Source: Theristus sp. LFF4_11
Taxonomy: Eukaryota > Nematoda > Chromadorea > Monhysterida > Xyalidae
Direction of reading: 5' to 3'
Assembly (NCBI GenBank): GCA_030248135.1
Contig: JASANC010001067.1
Span: 62,001-126,000, forward strand
DNA: 64,000 nucleotides
The notes under the pieces were generated by a model that was not told where the DNA came from, searched no databases, and was given only the letters and a program-made list of their open reading frames with translations. The position numbers and the translations under genes were made by a program. Positions 10,792 through 22,700 of this stretch are shown here, piece by piece; within the stretch, counting starts at the first letter, position 1, and each line of letters begins with the position of its first letter.

Positions 10792-11929
10792 CCGGGCGCG
10801 ATTCGTGCAGTGAAACTCGAAACTGATAGACAAGCAGCTGATTGGTTGGTGAATCGACTTGCCCGTATTTCGGAAATCACCGGCCGAAACTCGATTTGAT
10901 GGTTTTGCTGCAGAATACACAAGCATGCTGGTCTTCAATCAACCAGATACAGTATGTAAACGGGGTATTTTTTTGGTGAAGTAAAACGGTTATAGTGTAA
11001 GAGAAAAAATTTGTGGGGTAAGAAAATTATTTTTTTTTGTTTTATTTTATCATGCGGATGCGCGAGCGAGCGTCAGCGAGCGGACAGCGCATCACGCATT
11101 ATATGAGCCGTTATCCTCTCGCGCGCGTTTTTTCAAATTTGCTCGCTTCCTCCAGCGAGCATAGTATAAGCCACAAACTTGGTTCTGTGCACACGAAACG
11201 AACACCCAAAGTTGTGCTTGGAGCCGCGAAAAAAATTTTATCCGACTACTTTTCATACGCTGTAGACACGAAAAACCTATTCTGAAAACAGTGTTACTTA
11301 TTTTTCTATCTCTTTTTTTTTTCCGGTATGTAATCAACATGTGTTCGCGCTTTCAGTTTTTACCTGCGACACGTTCACAGTCTAGCAAGAATGTTTCCTG
11401 GGGTAATTTCATCCGTAGATTTGGAAAAATGGGTTAATTTTTTGCCCCGACCACTTTTTTGGGTAAAAATTTGGGCATTTTTAAAAGTTCGCAGCGTTTT
11501 CACCGGGTTTCAAGTGTTCGCCCTTTCAATTTTTAGCTGGGACACTTTCACAGTTGAAGAAAAATGTTTCCTAGGGTAATTTCATCCGTAGATTTGGAAA
11601 AATGAGTTAATTTTTTGCCCCGACCCCTTTTTGGGGTAAAAATTGGGCTTTTTTGAAAGTTCGCAGGGTTGTCACCTGGTTTTAAGTGTTCGCCCTTTCA
11701 ATTTTTAGCTGGGACACTTTCACAGTTGAACAAGAATTTTTCCTCGGGTAAATTCATCCGTAGATTCTGAAAATTTAGTTTATTTTTTGCCCGGGCATTT
11801 TTTGGGTCAAAATTGTGCATTTTTTGAAAATTCGTAGCATTTTGACTGGGTATCATTTTTTCAGTCTTACAAATTTTGTCTGAGCTACGAAAAATAGCAG
11901 AAATGTTTAGTCCGTAGGAATTCAATACG

Positions 11930-13400
11930 CTGATCACGGATTTTGGGATAGTTTTCTTACGTGAGCAACTCTAGATGCTGAATCGTGACGATTTCGGGCG
12001 AATCGGCCGTGGAAGTTGGCGAAATCGGTCCAGAAACGAAAAACAAGAAAAGGGTGTTTTCCAGGGTAATTCAATGCGCTGATCACGAATTTTGGGTTAG
12101 TTTTCTTACGCGAGCAACTCTAGATGCTGAATCGTGACGATTTCGGGCGAATCGGCCGTGGAAATTGGCGAAATCGGTCCAGAAACGAAAAACAAGAAAA
12201 GGGTGTTTTCCAGGGTAATTCAATGTGCTGATCACGAATTTTGGGTTAGTTTTCTTACGTGAGCAACTCTAGACGCTGAATCGTGACGATTTCGGGCGAA
12301 TCGGGCGTGGAAGTTGGCGAAATCGGTCCAGAAACGAAAAACAAGAAAAGCGTGTTTTCCAGGGTAATTCAATGCGCTGATCACGGATTTTGGGTTAGTT
12401 TTCTTACGTGAGCAACTCTAGATGCTGAATCGTGACGATTTCGGGCGAATCGGCCGTGGAAGTTGGCGAAATCGGTCCAGAAACGAAAAACAAGAAAAGG
12501 GTGTTTTCCAGGGTAATTCAATGCGCTGATCACAGATTTTGGGTTAGTTTTCTTACGTGAGCAACTCTAGATGCTGAATCGTGACGATTTCGGGCGAATC
12601 GGCCGTGGAAGTTGGCGAAATCGGTCCAGAAACGAAAAACAAGAAAAGGGTGTTTTCCAGGGTAATTCAACGCGCTGATCACGGATTTTGGGTTAGTTTT
12701 CTTACGTGAGCAACTCTAGATGCTGAATCGTGACGATTTCGGGCGAATCGGCCGTGGAAGTTGGCGAAATCGGTCCAGAAACGAAAAACAAGAAAAGGGT
12801 GTTTTCCAGGGTAATTCAATGCGCTGATCACGAATTTTGGGTTAGTTTTCTTACGTGAGCAACTCTAGATGCTGAATCGTGACGATTTCGGGCGAATCGG
12901 CCGTGGAAGTTGGCGAAATTGGTCCAGGAACGAAAAACAAGAAAAGGGTGTTTTCCAGGGTAATTCAATCCGCTGATCACGAATTTTGGGTTAGTTTTCT
13001 TACGTGAGCAACTTTAGATACTGAATCGTGACGATTTCGGGCGAATCGGCCGTGGAAATTGGCGAAATCGGTCCAGAAATGAAAAACGAGAAAACGGTTT
13101 TTCTAGGGTAATTCAATGTGCTGATCACGGATTTTGGGTTAGTTTTCTTGTATGAGCAACTCTAGATACTGAATCGTGACGATTTATGGTGAATCGGCCG
13201 TGGAATTTAGCGAAACCGGTCCAGAAATGAAAAACAAGAAAACGGTGTTTTCCATGGTAATTCATTACGCCGATCACGGCTTTTGGGTCAGTTTTTCTTT
13301 TGTGAGCGATTCTAGGTACTGAATCGTGACGATTTTGGGGAATCGGCCGTAGAAATGGCATAGGAGAAATCGGCCTAAAAACGAAAAATAAAAAACCTGA
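11930..13400 (-). repeat. 149-bp satellite array in copy 1
   Basis: About ten head-to-tail monomers. Landmarks in each: GATCACGAATTTTGGGTTAG, CTCTAGATGCTGAATCGTG, CGGGCGAATCGGCCGTGG, CGGTCCAGAAACGAAAAAC. Monomers are most alike in the centre and diverge towards 13400. Confidence 0.95.
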
Positions 13401-13649
13401 GTTGTCCGGGGTTTAGAAGAATGTGTGACCAACGAATTGTGATTTTGGTCCGACCTTCGGGGCTTATGTAAAAGTCAGAATATTATCTAAAAATGCGTGA
13501 GACGCATATAAAAGGAGGAATATGGCCTTGTGTAAGCAGTGAAAGACTTGGCTCGACAACGCTTTTCAAGTCTCTGATGTGGTACACACGGATACAAGTA
13601 CATAAGGGTCATATTTTTGCGCCGCGTTTGTTTTTTTTTTTGAAGCACG

Positions 13650-13870
13650 CCCCCCACCGATTCCGGAAACCCGAAGGTACCAAACTCCGGTGGGATTGGG
13701 GAATGGACGGCTCACCATCCCGTGGAACCAATACCCTCGGCATGTGAGGGGGGCAGCCTCTAAGCCCCGCTCTGTCCTGGGGGCACCAGTGATCTTAGCC
13801 CGATTTCGGTTTCGGTGGCCTGCGGTCGCTATATCCCCGGAGGGCAGCGAATCCGAAAGTTTTCGTTTTC
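13650..13870 (+). repeat. GC-rich ~270-bp dispersed repeat inside copy 1
   Basis: Runs from CCCCCCACCGATTCCGGAAA to the GTTTTCGTTTTCG end. In copies 2-4 the same position of the head reads straight from GCGTTTGTTGTTTA to GCTGAAAAGCG, so this is a later insertion. Other copies lie at 43060-43290 (minus) and 60705-60935. Confidence 0.75.
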
Positions 13871-14544
13871 GTTTTCGTTTTGCTGAAAAGCGTAAAACTT
13901 TGAAGTTATTTTTTAATTGTTCTCTTCGATTTAATCTAAAATCACGCCATGTGCGAAATTCTGTAAATTCTGTGCAAAAACAGAAACATCAGAAATTGCA
14001 AAATATTGCTGCATGTAGCTTTATCGTTGTTGTTAACGTACGCACCGCTGTGTACACACCAGCACCAGTGACAAAAAGGAGTTGTCTTCCGTTGATTTTC
14101 ACCTTTGTTACCGGTGTCACCTTCAACTAGTGTGGCAGGATAAACCGTCTGTCCCGTGAGTCATTGCCTTTGCCACAGGAGACCTTGCGTTCCGCAATGC
14201 TTCTGCGATACAATTTGTCCTGAACAAACCAGTGTCAGCGAGCTAAAGTCTGATTGTTATTTTAGTAGTTTTAGTGGTCGCTAAATGCCCGAAATCCGCA
14301 AATGTGAAAGGTCATTTGTCTACAATACAAAGCACGAGGGTTGCCATGTGCAACCGAAATCATAAATAAACGGCGCAAAAATATGACTCTTATGTACTTG
14401 TATCCGTGTGTACCACATCAGAGACTTGAAAAGCGTTGTCGAGCCAAGTCTTTCACTGCTTACACAAGGCCATATTCCTCATTTTATATGCGTCTCACGC
14501 ATTTTTAGATAATTATGCGAATAATACGATAAAAAGGAGGGTGA

Positions 14545-14800
14545 TTTGCGAGTGTGTGTGTGTGGGGGGGAAAAAACAGAGAAATTTTTTTTTTTGAAAG
14601 AAAAGAGAAGGGGGGGAGGAAAGGAAAAGGAGGAGGAGGAGAGGAGGGAGCAGAGAGGGGGCGGGGGGGGGGGAAAAAAAATTAAAGCGGGGGGGGGGGG
14701 GGGGAAAAAAATTTATTTTGGAGGGGGGGGGGGGGGGGGGGGGGGGAAGAGAAGAGAGGGAGGGGGGGAAAAAAAAAAAAAAAAAAAAAAGAGAGCAACA
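14545..14800 (+). repeat. G/A-rich low-complexity tract
   Basis: Long runs of G broken by short A runs, then an A-run of about 25. The ORFs across it (poly-Gly/Lys or poly-Pro) are compositional artefacts. Confidence 0.9.
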
Positions 14801-14994
14801 AAAAAAAACTCGTGTCCTTCCTTAGCAAAGTGCACGGGTTTCTTCAGACCAAGCCCGTGCGATTCCAAGGGGTACCTTGGTGGCGAGCCCGCAAGTTTTT
14901 TTGAGTTGCGGGGTGAACACACCGCTTGCGGGCTTGACACTGAAACCCCAATTATTGCTCATTCGATCTGTTCTTGCGGGCTCAACATTGTGAC

Positions 14995-15086
14995 TAGGGT
15001 TGGCACAGGAAAAAACCGGTTTCTTTTCCGTTTTAAAACCGTTTTTTTTCCTGGCAATATAAAAAACCGGTTTTTTACCAACCCTA
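14995..15086. mobile_element. 92-bp minimal hAT-like palindromic element
   Basis: TAGGGTTGGCACAGGAAAAA on the left and the reverse complement of TAGGGTTGGTAAAAAACCGG on the right. It is flanked on both sides by ATTGTGAC, an exact 8-bp target duplication (14987-14994 and 15087-15094). It sits in the 3' part of the MACROD gene and is related to the longer elements at 20025 and 28402. Confidence 0.85.
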
Positions 15087-15188
15087 ATTGTGACACCGGT
15101 CTCGCGCTTGCCACCGAAGTACCGCGCATCGGTTCGCAAGGGTCTGCTACAACAGGCGCCAACCGGCAAGCAATGCAATGCAACAAGC

Positions 15189-17733
15189 CTTCTGTCGGTT
15201 GTGGTGCAGCCAGCTGCGTGTGGTGTCCAGGACAACATGTGTTGCCGACTCGTTTGGATAACCGTACACACCCGTACTGATACAAGGAAACGCCTGGCAA
15301 TGCAACAACAGTTCTTTTTATACAGCACCGTGTACCGTATGGTGTGCAGTTACACACCTAGGGATGGCATGAAAAAAAACGTTTTAACCGGTTTCTTTTC
15401 ACGCCAAAAATAAAAAAAAAACTATTTTTCATCACTACGCGCACTTACAGGCAAACACAAATCCTTGTGTGCCAATGCATCTGCGCGAGTGTTTGTGTGA
15501 CAGCGCAACATCACAACAATAGTGTGCACTTTGACAACAAGAGCTTCGGACAATATATAAGAACACTGTGCGTGCTTTTCCAGCGAACAAAAATTCAAAT
15601 TGTTGTTTGCCATTATGAAATCATGGGCGTCTGTTGATTACCAAAAAACCTGCCTCCAAAGATTCGGAAACCAAGCAATGCAAAAAACCACCGATTCTAG
15701 CAAACTCACAATGGTGCGTATGTGGTGTTCAGCAGCCAGATTCAGGCTGTTACGATAGCAGTTTGCGAGCAGTTCCGGTTTTTCACCAACCGGACCAACC
15801 GTATGGATCACATCTGAAATCACAGAAACACAAAAACAAAACTCAACATGCCTGAGCTATCTCCTTCCGTAATACGGAGCACACTAACAAAGTCGCGCGC
15901 AAAAAAAACCCAACTTCGCAAAGCTAAAAAAAACCCACATTTCGCGGGCAGCCTGTAGCCGGCGGTCAGTTTCGCGTCGCCCGTTTCGCACGGCGCCACT
16001 GAGACGCTCTCCGTTTTCAGTTCCGGACCGGCGGCGCGATGGATGGCGCCGTCGACGCCTGTGCATGGAAAAAAAACTGAAAAAAAAACCGACAGTCGAA
16101 TCACCATAGGCCGTGCGAGCGGAGCGAAGTTGCGGTGAAACATGGCCGCAAGATCTCATGAACGCTTGCCAGCCGCAGGGCGACAGATTCCGCTCGTTTC
16201 TTCCACGCGTAGTACGATTAGGGGTGAATCCGGTAAATCAATGAAAACAGCTACGTTAGTGCTCTAGAATTTGCTGTCAATTATCGATCCGCACCCAGCC
16301 GGCTGCATCCGTTCACTCGAACGCACAAACTGCATGTTATGCAGTTTTTTTAGAACTTCTACAGCCATTTTCATGATGTTTGCTGCCCACTCCCACATCG
16401 TCCACCAGACCAGACATCGGTCAAGCTGATGACCAGTGGAACAGGGGTTCCGATGTTGGCGCTTCCTCGAAGTGGAACCGGCGACCTCGGTCGCAAACGC
16501 CAACGACACGGCTACGCCCATCCGTGCTGCTTCACGGCAACAAACAACAACAACCAGTGAACAGGACAGGCATTCGTCGAAGCCGCGGCCGCTCAATTTC
16601 GTACCCTTGAAGTGCCCGTTAAAGCGCCGTTCATGGAGGTTGAAGCGCGTCAGCGCGCGTCACTTCGCTGCACATTCATGAAGCAAAAAAAAAAACAGCG
16701 CAGCTTCAGCGCAGAGCCATACGCACATTCATGCACGCGTTCATGTTAGCGCGCGCGTGCATGAATGGGCGGGGCCTTTCCGCTGCGGTCTCTCTGTTAC
16801 CGCCTCCGCCGGCGAGCGAGCGGTTGGCCGCATTCACGATGGCGTCAATCTCCAGCGACGTGATGTCGCCCGTGAACACGCTCAACTTCGCGTTCAACTC
16901 TGCGTCCGCCTGGTAGCGAGTGTCGTCGGCTGACGCTGCTGCGAAAACAAAACTGTCGAAATTCGCGAACGCATTTTTTTCATATATTCCACAAAAAAAC
17001 GGCACAATGTCTACCGTACAAAAAAGTATGGCCGAATAAATACGGCCGTCCATATTCTACATTCACTACACCAAGGTGGGATCAGTCGCAGACTAGGGGT
17101 TTCAAGAATACCAGGATAAATGCCAATCGTGTGTGCAAGAAAGAGAGAATGAGCAGAATAGCATGAAGAAGTGCTAAAAAGGCGTCAAATGGGTTTCCGA
17201 AAGTTTTTTCTTTCATTCAAATTTCGCGCACTCCCAGCACCCCAACAAACTGCTGCCATGTTTACTCGGCCATTCCGTACTACAGTCGAACTCTAAATTA
17301 TAGGGAACCAGCTGATTGGTTGGTGGTCACATGATGCATGCTTTCTGTGCAAGCGTACTCCGCGCCCACAGCCTGCACAGAAAGCATGCATCACGTGACC
17401 ACCAACCAACCAATCAGCTGATTCCCTATAATTTAGAATTCAACTGTAGATCAGGCCTTGAAACTGAATCTCGGCTATTCAGAAGTGGTTTATTGATAAG
17501 CAGACTGCATAGTGTGGAACTGTATCCATAACGAATAGATTGGCTGCGTGTTAAGTTGGTCTCAGTGATTGTCAATGTGCCGACTTCAAAAAAACGCAGC
17601 ATTTTGAGCGCACGTTTTATGCGCTTGATTTTCGCCCACAACGGCCACGCCAGCACATCGTCAATTGGCGTGTATTTCTGTCCGCAGGCGTAGTGTTGAC
17701 GTTTCTCTTCAACTGACATTGATAGGTATTTCT
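15189..17733 (-). CDS. MACROD-type macrodomain ADP-ribosyl hydrolase, last exon not found
   Basis: Macrodomain proteins of this group remove mono-ADP-ribose from glutamate/aspartate and hydrolyse O-acetyl-ADP-ribose. Minus-strand exons: 17733 to about 17614 ([16 protein letters not shown], the helical lead-in typical of MACROD1/2), 16938-16801 ([20 protein letters not shown] then [13 protein letters not shown], the ADP-ribose-binding Asn and Gly-rich loop), 16058-15939 ([17 protein letters not shown] and [14 protein letters not shown]), 15813-15710 ([24 protein letters not shown]) and 15293 to about 15189 ([17 protein letters not shown], the second binding loop). Phases agree at all four junctions; for example AAAT|GTGGGT joins with AT to give the Tyr of YVIHTVGP. 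The final ~25 residues (usually ...CVFLE...) are not found. The donor of the last exon is unclear, so the 3' end may be lost or lie beyond composite copy 1. Confidence 0.88.
16100..16800. other. MACROD intron with GC-rich palindromes
   Basis: No exon recognised. Around 16625-16770 there are overlapping inverted repeats built on GCATTCATG and GCGCGCGT (for example TTCATGCACGCGTTCATG against CGCGTGCATGAATG), similar in theme to the palindromes at 6656 and 40259. Confidence 0.45.
17026..17280 (+). repeat. ~255-bp TA-flanked MITE ('TGGCCGAATAAA'), copy 1
   Basis: Starts near GTATGGCCGAATAAA and ends CTGCCATGTTTACTCGGCCA then TTCCGTA, so the ends are inverted. Shared interior: AAGGTGGGATCAGTCGCAGA and CTAGGGGTT. 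It lies in the intron between MACROD exons 1 and 2. Other copies: 22908, 41625, 48703 and 62024. Confidence 0.75.
17281..17448. repeat. 168-bp near-palindromic MITE
   Basis: TACAGTCGAACTCTAAATTA then TAGGGAACCAGCTGATTGGT on the left; the right half is the reverse complement and ends AATTCAACTGTA. It abuts the previous MITE. Related arms occur at 19948-20020 and around the larger element at 39895-40545. Confidence 0.8.
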
Positions 17734-17827
17734 CTGCAGCAGAACAGAAAGCCGATTCCGCCACGTGATATCAGGTTTGTGAAATGCGGATGTTGCCACA
17801 AAAAAGCGAATTGGTTCCATTCAGAGC

Positions 17828-17828
<1 letters not shown>

Positions 17829-17870
<42 letters not shown>
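17829..17870 (+). repeat. (CAA)n microsatellite
   Basis: Fourteen CAA units. ORFs of poly-Asn or poly-Val across it are artefacts. Confidence 0.95.
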
Positions 17871-17871
<1 letters not shown>

Positions 17872-18129
17872 GACACAGCGTACCGCGTTGCGCGCTCGTG
17901 AACTTGCCACGAGTCATTGGTGGTTGTGCCATTGTCGGCGTGCACCGCAGTAGACGACGACTGGGAAACTGGAACTAATTCAGAGAATAATTAATAAAAA
18001 AGCGAAAAGCTGACGGAAAAAGCGAGATGGATTGGTTGGACACGGAAAAAGCGAGATGGATTGGTTGGACGGCAGTGGAACAGAAACGAAAGCAGAATTC
18101 GAACGCCTAAAAACATAGTGTGACGTGAC

Positions 18130-18189
18130 TAAGGTTGGTAAAAAACCGGTTTCTGAAATGGCCAGATTTCATTTCCCATTCCAACTCTA
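18130..18189. mobile_element. 60-bp hAT-like palindromic remnant
   Basis: Starts TAAGGTTGGTAAAAAACCGG and ends CCAACTCTA. Flanks GACGTGAC and AACGTGAC agree at 7 of 8 bases. It is a diverged short relative of the 92-bp element at 14995. Confidence 0.6.
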
Positions 18190-18226
18190 AACGTGACGGT
18201 TCAACCGGTCTGCAAGTTGCACTGAT

Positions 18227-18655
18227 TACCGTATTACCTCTAATAAACCCCCATGGGGGTTTATTTCTTCAGCGACTTTTGGGGTGGGGGTTTATTTTTT
18301 GGGGGGGGGGGTATTTTTTTTGGGGGGTGGGCAAAATGGCAAAAATACCTTCCATGGCAGGAAGGAAGTCGCAGAAACTTCTACTCTACATAGAAATTTC
18401 CTTTTACAACAGCCTTTTGTAATGAAATTACCATTAACTCATCCATTTGGGGCCTTTGGTAGCACAATTTCATCATTTTCACTGCAACCAGCCACTGAAT
18501 TCGCTGGGTATGTGTTTCAAACAGGTTTCCAATAATCCCCCATGGGGGATTATTTTTTGGGGGAAGATTATTTGGAAACTTGTCGAGGGGGTGGGGGTTT
18601 ATTTTTGGGGGGGGGGTTAATTTTGGGGGGGGGGTTAATAGAGGTGATACGGTAT
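18227..18655 (+). repeat. 'TACCGTATTACC' G-rich foldback MITE, copy 1
   Basis: Inverted ends TACCGTATTACCTCTAATAA and TTAATAGAGGTGATACGGTA. Inside are two palindromic cores, TAAACCCCCATGGGGGTTTA and AATAATCCCCCATGGGGGAT, each followed by runs of G. A conserved AT-rich middle (CCTTTTACAACAGCC, CATTTGGGGCCTTTGGTAGC) is shared with copies at 33681, 36905 and 39082. Non-coding. Confidence 0.8.
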
Positions 18656-19742
18656 TTTTAATTTGACATCTTAGCGTTCCGAATGAAGGTAAAACTAACG
18701 CTTATCACAGGACACAACCGACAAGCACCAATCGAAGGCATTCAGAAAGGACTGGACGAACGGCTCTGGTTTTTTCAACAGTAATTGATTAAAACTTAGT
18801 AATCTAACCATGTTATTCGAAAACGACGTTGAAATACATCACCAGTGGGCTTGCACTAGACTGATGTTGGCCACGAAAAAGACCGAAACTCAGCAAACAT
18901 AAACTAAACATCGCATTCGATTGCTTTATTTGTTCGACCATTTTCGCCCAATGAAGCAACGTAATCTGTTTTTGTAAAGCAACGTAAATTGTTTCATGAT
19001 CTAATCTACAGATCGTTTTTGTGATCCAACGTTGACCCCACAGGTTTTGACAGAAGAATGAAACATGGCATCACAGCTATAACCAAATGTCAAATAATGA
19101 AAAAAACGGAAACCGATTTTCATTTGAGCAACGATCAAAAGCACACCAAAAAGACGCCTTGCTGGAATCGTTGGTGGGGTCTTCTAATAAGACACAACTA
19201 GATGCAAATTAGCAGTTTCAAATTCCGCCCACGTGCTCCAGCATGGTGTCGACAAATAAAATGAGCACAAAAAAATGAATGTATGATCTTTTGTTTTGTT
19301 CGCGCACCTGAATGCGCACATAGATAGGTAAACAGTTTCATGGATGACGCGGGAATTCAAAGTTGGTAAGGTGATCTGAGTCCCCCACATAGGACCAAGT
19401 CACTTAGACGACTTTGAATTGTTACATAAAGATTGAAACTAGTTTTATTTCCACGTCTGCACACGCACTCAGTCGCAGAACTAAAAAAATTTATATTAAT
19501 AAAAATAAAACAAAATCACAGTCAAGAAATCGCAACATCACGTCCAGTTTCAACTGCACTCACCAATTCGTTGCCCGTGCCACCACTGCAGCGCCAGGAA
19601 CGTTGGCACAAACAAAACGTGAAATATTTTCACTTTTAGCGTGAAATAAAACGTGTTTTTCATCTTCCATCCCTACTGGAACGTGTGTTCGAGAACGACA
19701 AAAGCGCGGCATCGCGTTGACACACACGACGGACGCCGTTGC
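18656..19742. other. Spacer between MACROD and ChaC genes
   Basis: Mostly AT-rich with no gene seen. About 19180-19445 holds a relative of the dispersed repeat ending ACATAAAGATTGAAACTAG (also at 31640-31735 and, inverted, at 35640 and 61316). Confidence 0.45.
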
Positions 19743-22700
19743 TCAGCTGAGCTGAATGGGCAGTTCGTGAACGCACGCGTCCTGCACGTGTCGCTGGCGG
19801 CATCGTCGCAGCACTGCGCGCTCCAACTCAAACACGTGCTCGTCCACGTAACTTGCGTCCAATTTTCGAATGCTGGCCGCTAATTTCAGTACGTACTCGA
19901 TGTTCGAGCCGCTCGCCCCGACGGCGCTCACAACCTGCACACAGTCCGGAACGCTAAATTATAGGGATCCGCTGATTGGTTGGTGTCGGCCACGTGATGC
20001 ACGCGCTTCCTGTGCACGCACACTTAGGGTTGGTAAAAAACCGGTTTTTTATATTGCCAGGAAAAAACCGGTTTTTTTCCGTTTTAAAACCATAAAAAAC
20101 CGAATGCTTCCCAGCTCCTAAACTTTCCAGCACTTGGCTTCTTGAACTCAAAATAGGAAATCCATCCATCCATCCATTTTATTTCGCGAAAAGCAGGAAA
20201 CTCCGATAAAACTGTATGAACAGCATGAAATTAGTAATTTTGAGCAGCGTAAAATAGGGGTGGGTCGGTATAAAAAACGTTTTTTTTCGGTATAAAAAAC
20301 GGTATAAAAAACGGTTTTTTATACCAGCGCCAAAAAATGGCCAAAATAAATTACCGATATTTTACCGCGTAAATTTTGGTTTTTTTCCGGTTTTTTTATA
20401 CCGCCGAAGGACCCAAATTTCAATTTTTGAAATCACTCAAAATGCACTGTACTCCGCATATCCATTTCAATTTCATTTTCGCCACTTCATAACTTGATGT
20501 TCCGGAGAACACAGTTCACGCTCTTGGTATAAATAAAGCACCCTGAGACCCGTGTCAAGTGTTGCTGGCAACAGCACGGAATCGTTGCTGTCAAACTGCG
20601 ACAGCACGGATTCGCAGTCCCCGTCGGCAGCGTCAGCTGCTGCCACTGAGAACATTGCTGCGCTTGCATCGGCAAATTGTGTGGACAGCTCTGATGACGA
20701 CTTCACTGATGATGATGGTGACGGCTGCATTGATGATACTCATGATGATGATGATGAATAGACAAAAATCGGGTGAATTGCTAATATTTATTCAGTCAAA
20801 TTTCCTGAAATTTTGTGTCTTTGAACTCGAAAATTGCTCAAAGTTTTGTTGGTGATGTCGTCGTGCTGTTGTACTGATGATAGTGACCCGAATCTCCATC
20901 TGATTTTTTGCTCTTTCAATTTTGTTCTTGGCTCACTTCTTTCGTCTGTGCGGGTTCGTGATTATTTTTGTCTTTCGGTGATCTTTTATTTAGAGACGCG
21001 GTGAAATTGTTGTGCAGTTACATATCTCTCGATCGTGTCAGTTCAATTGATTTGCATGTATCACATTCCTTGCTGTTTCAAATATCAATCTGTCTTGCGT
21101 TAGTTTTTTTGTTTTAAACTCGCATCTGATAATTTTTCTGATGCTGTATTCTCTCTAAGCGCCACCGATTCAAATAAAATCAAGATTAGAATACGTTTCC
21201 ATTGAAACACATACAGTTTCTGGCTAGAATTGTGGTCTTTTACTCATTATTCAGCGGTTTGCGTAAAATCAGAGTACCAGAAATTGCCGCAATCACAAGA
21301 TTCTTCAAATACTGGGTCGGTAAAAAAACCGGGTATAAAGAACCGGACGCGGTATAAAAAACCGTTTTATATACATGGATTTGAAAAAAACCGTTTTTTA
21401 CCACCCCTAGCGTAAAATGCTGTTTTCGGACATACAACCGACCCAATTTGCTATTTTTGCCACCCAATGCTATTCAATTTTTTGTTTCAAATCAAATCAA
21501 TTTCGCTTTTATTGGTTTCCAGGGCAGCACGTTCAATAAATTGAAAACAAAGACTGGGCAGTGACCATGTAGGTGTGGGGAGCGGGGAGGGACGGTTGCA
21601 AGGAGAACGGACAGCTGACACCGATTAGGGGGCGAGATTTGCAGAACTGCAAAGTGAAACCGGTAGCGGATTGCGTTCGAAAAATAACATTTCATCAGTT
21701 ACCCTTTGCAAATCGACAACATAGTCAGTTAGTCTGCATATACACTTAGTTTAGCAGTCATCTTGTCTTCATCGTATTTCACTTGACCCTTGCCACAAAA
21801 GCTTCTGCAAAATGATGCTTCACCAGTTCAGTTCGACACAGTTCACTGCACCGTTTTTTTCAAAAATATAATTTTACAGTTTATCAATCAAACGAAGAAT
21901 TGTGATTTTTGACCACGAAGTTTAAAAATTTTTAAGGTAAAAAACCGGTTCTTTATTTTTTCAAGAAAAAAAACAAAAAAAACCGGTTTTAAAACGGAAA
22001 AGAAACCGGTTTTTTCCTGTGCCAACCCTAGGCACACTGAGGACAGACTCCGCCCTAAACAGCAATGCCCGTACAGACAGCACGCATTTACGTAATCACG
22101 AACCGACCAGCTGATTGCCAACTAGGTGAACAGTTTCTGTTGGTGCACAGTGGACAGTGAACAGCTGGTGCATGACGCGCGCGCGTATTCAAAAAAATGG
22201 TGAAGTGACGCCGCCGACTCGCACGAAATACAAATGATCGGGTCACTTGAGTCTTAGGCGCCATTTTGAATTGCCGCATAAAGTACTGTTGTTGTTGGAA
22301 TTTTAGGCGATGTTTTTAGCCAGGGCTAACTAGAGATGTCAAAACAGACTTGGTTTCGGCGACCCCATTTTCCCACCGACGACATCACGTCTCGTGTTTT
22401 GCCTCTCAATTCACCTCAAATAACACGGAAACAAGTTCAACAACAAACCGGTGTGATCATGCTGACGACACGAGGCGAAACAGCAACGAGCAACCAACGA
22501 AGTTACGCTTGCAGTGGCAGACAGTGCAATTTCGACCTTTCCAGATCCTGAAAAACGATACATAAATGTGAGTTCTCTGCTTCTATCTCACCTTAGCGGC
22601 ATCGGAATTTGTTGAACTAGCCTTTGCGACGCTCAAGTACTTCAATGCGCGATATTATCTAAAAATGCGGGAGACGCATATAAAAGGAGGAATATGGCCT

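Larger units (their letters stand above)
11050..14509 (-). mobile_element. Composite satellite-bearing element, copy 1 (Helitron-like?)
   Basis: Read on the minus strand it starts TCTAAAAATGCG at 14509. A ~1 kb head follows, bounded at 13490 by an inverted copy of its own first ~150 bases. Next comes a linker (ATTCTGACTTTTACATAAGC), then about ten 149-bp monomers (13400-11930), a ~700-bp tail with three diverged repeats of a 'GAACACTT...CAACTGTG' block (11930-11390), and a terminal hairpin ending GCATCCGCATGA. The immediate flanks are A and T, and no target duplication is visible. This copy lacks the nested MITE found in copies 2-4 and carries a GC-rich repeat at 13650-13870 instead. No transposase ORF. 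Confidence 0.7.

Noticed and set aside
14546..15280. 244-codon plus-strand ORF
   Set aside because: It begins in poly-G/A sequence and crosses a hAT palindrome and the antisense of a MACROD exon.
20552..20761. Acidic ORF ([13 protein letters not shown]…) in the nested hAT
   Set aside because: Short, no homology recognised, within a non-autonomous element; the other strand is also open.
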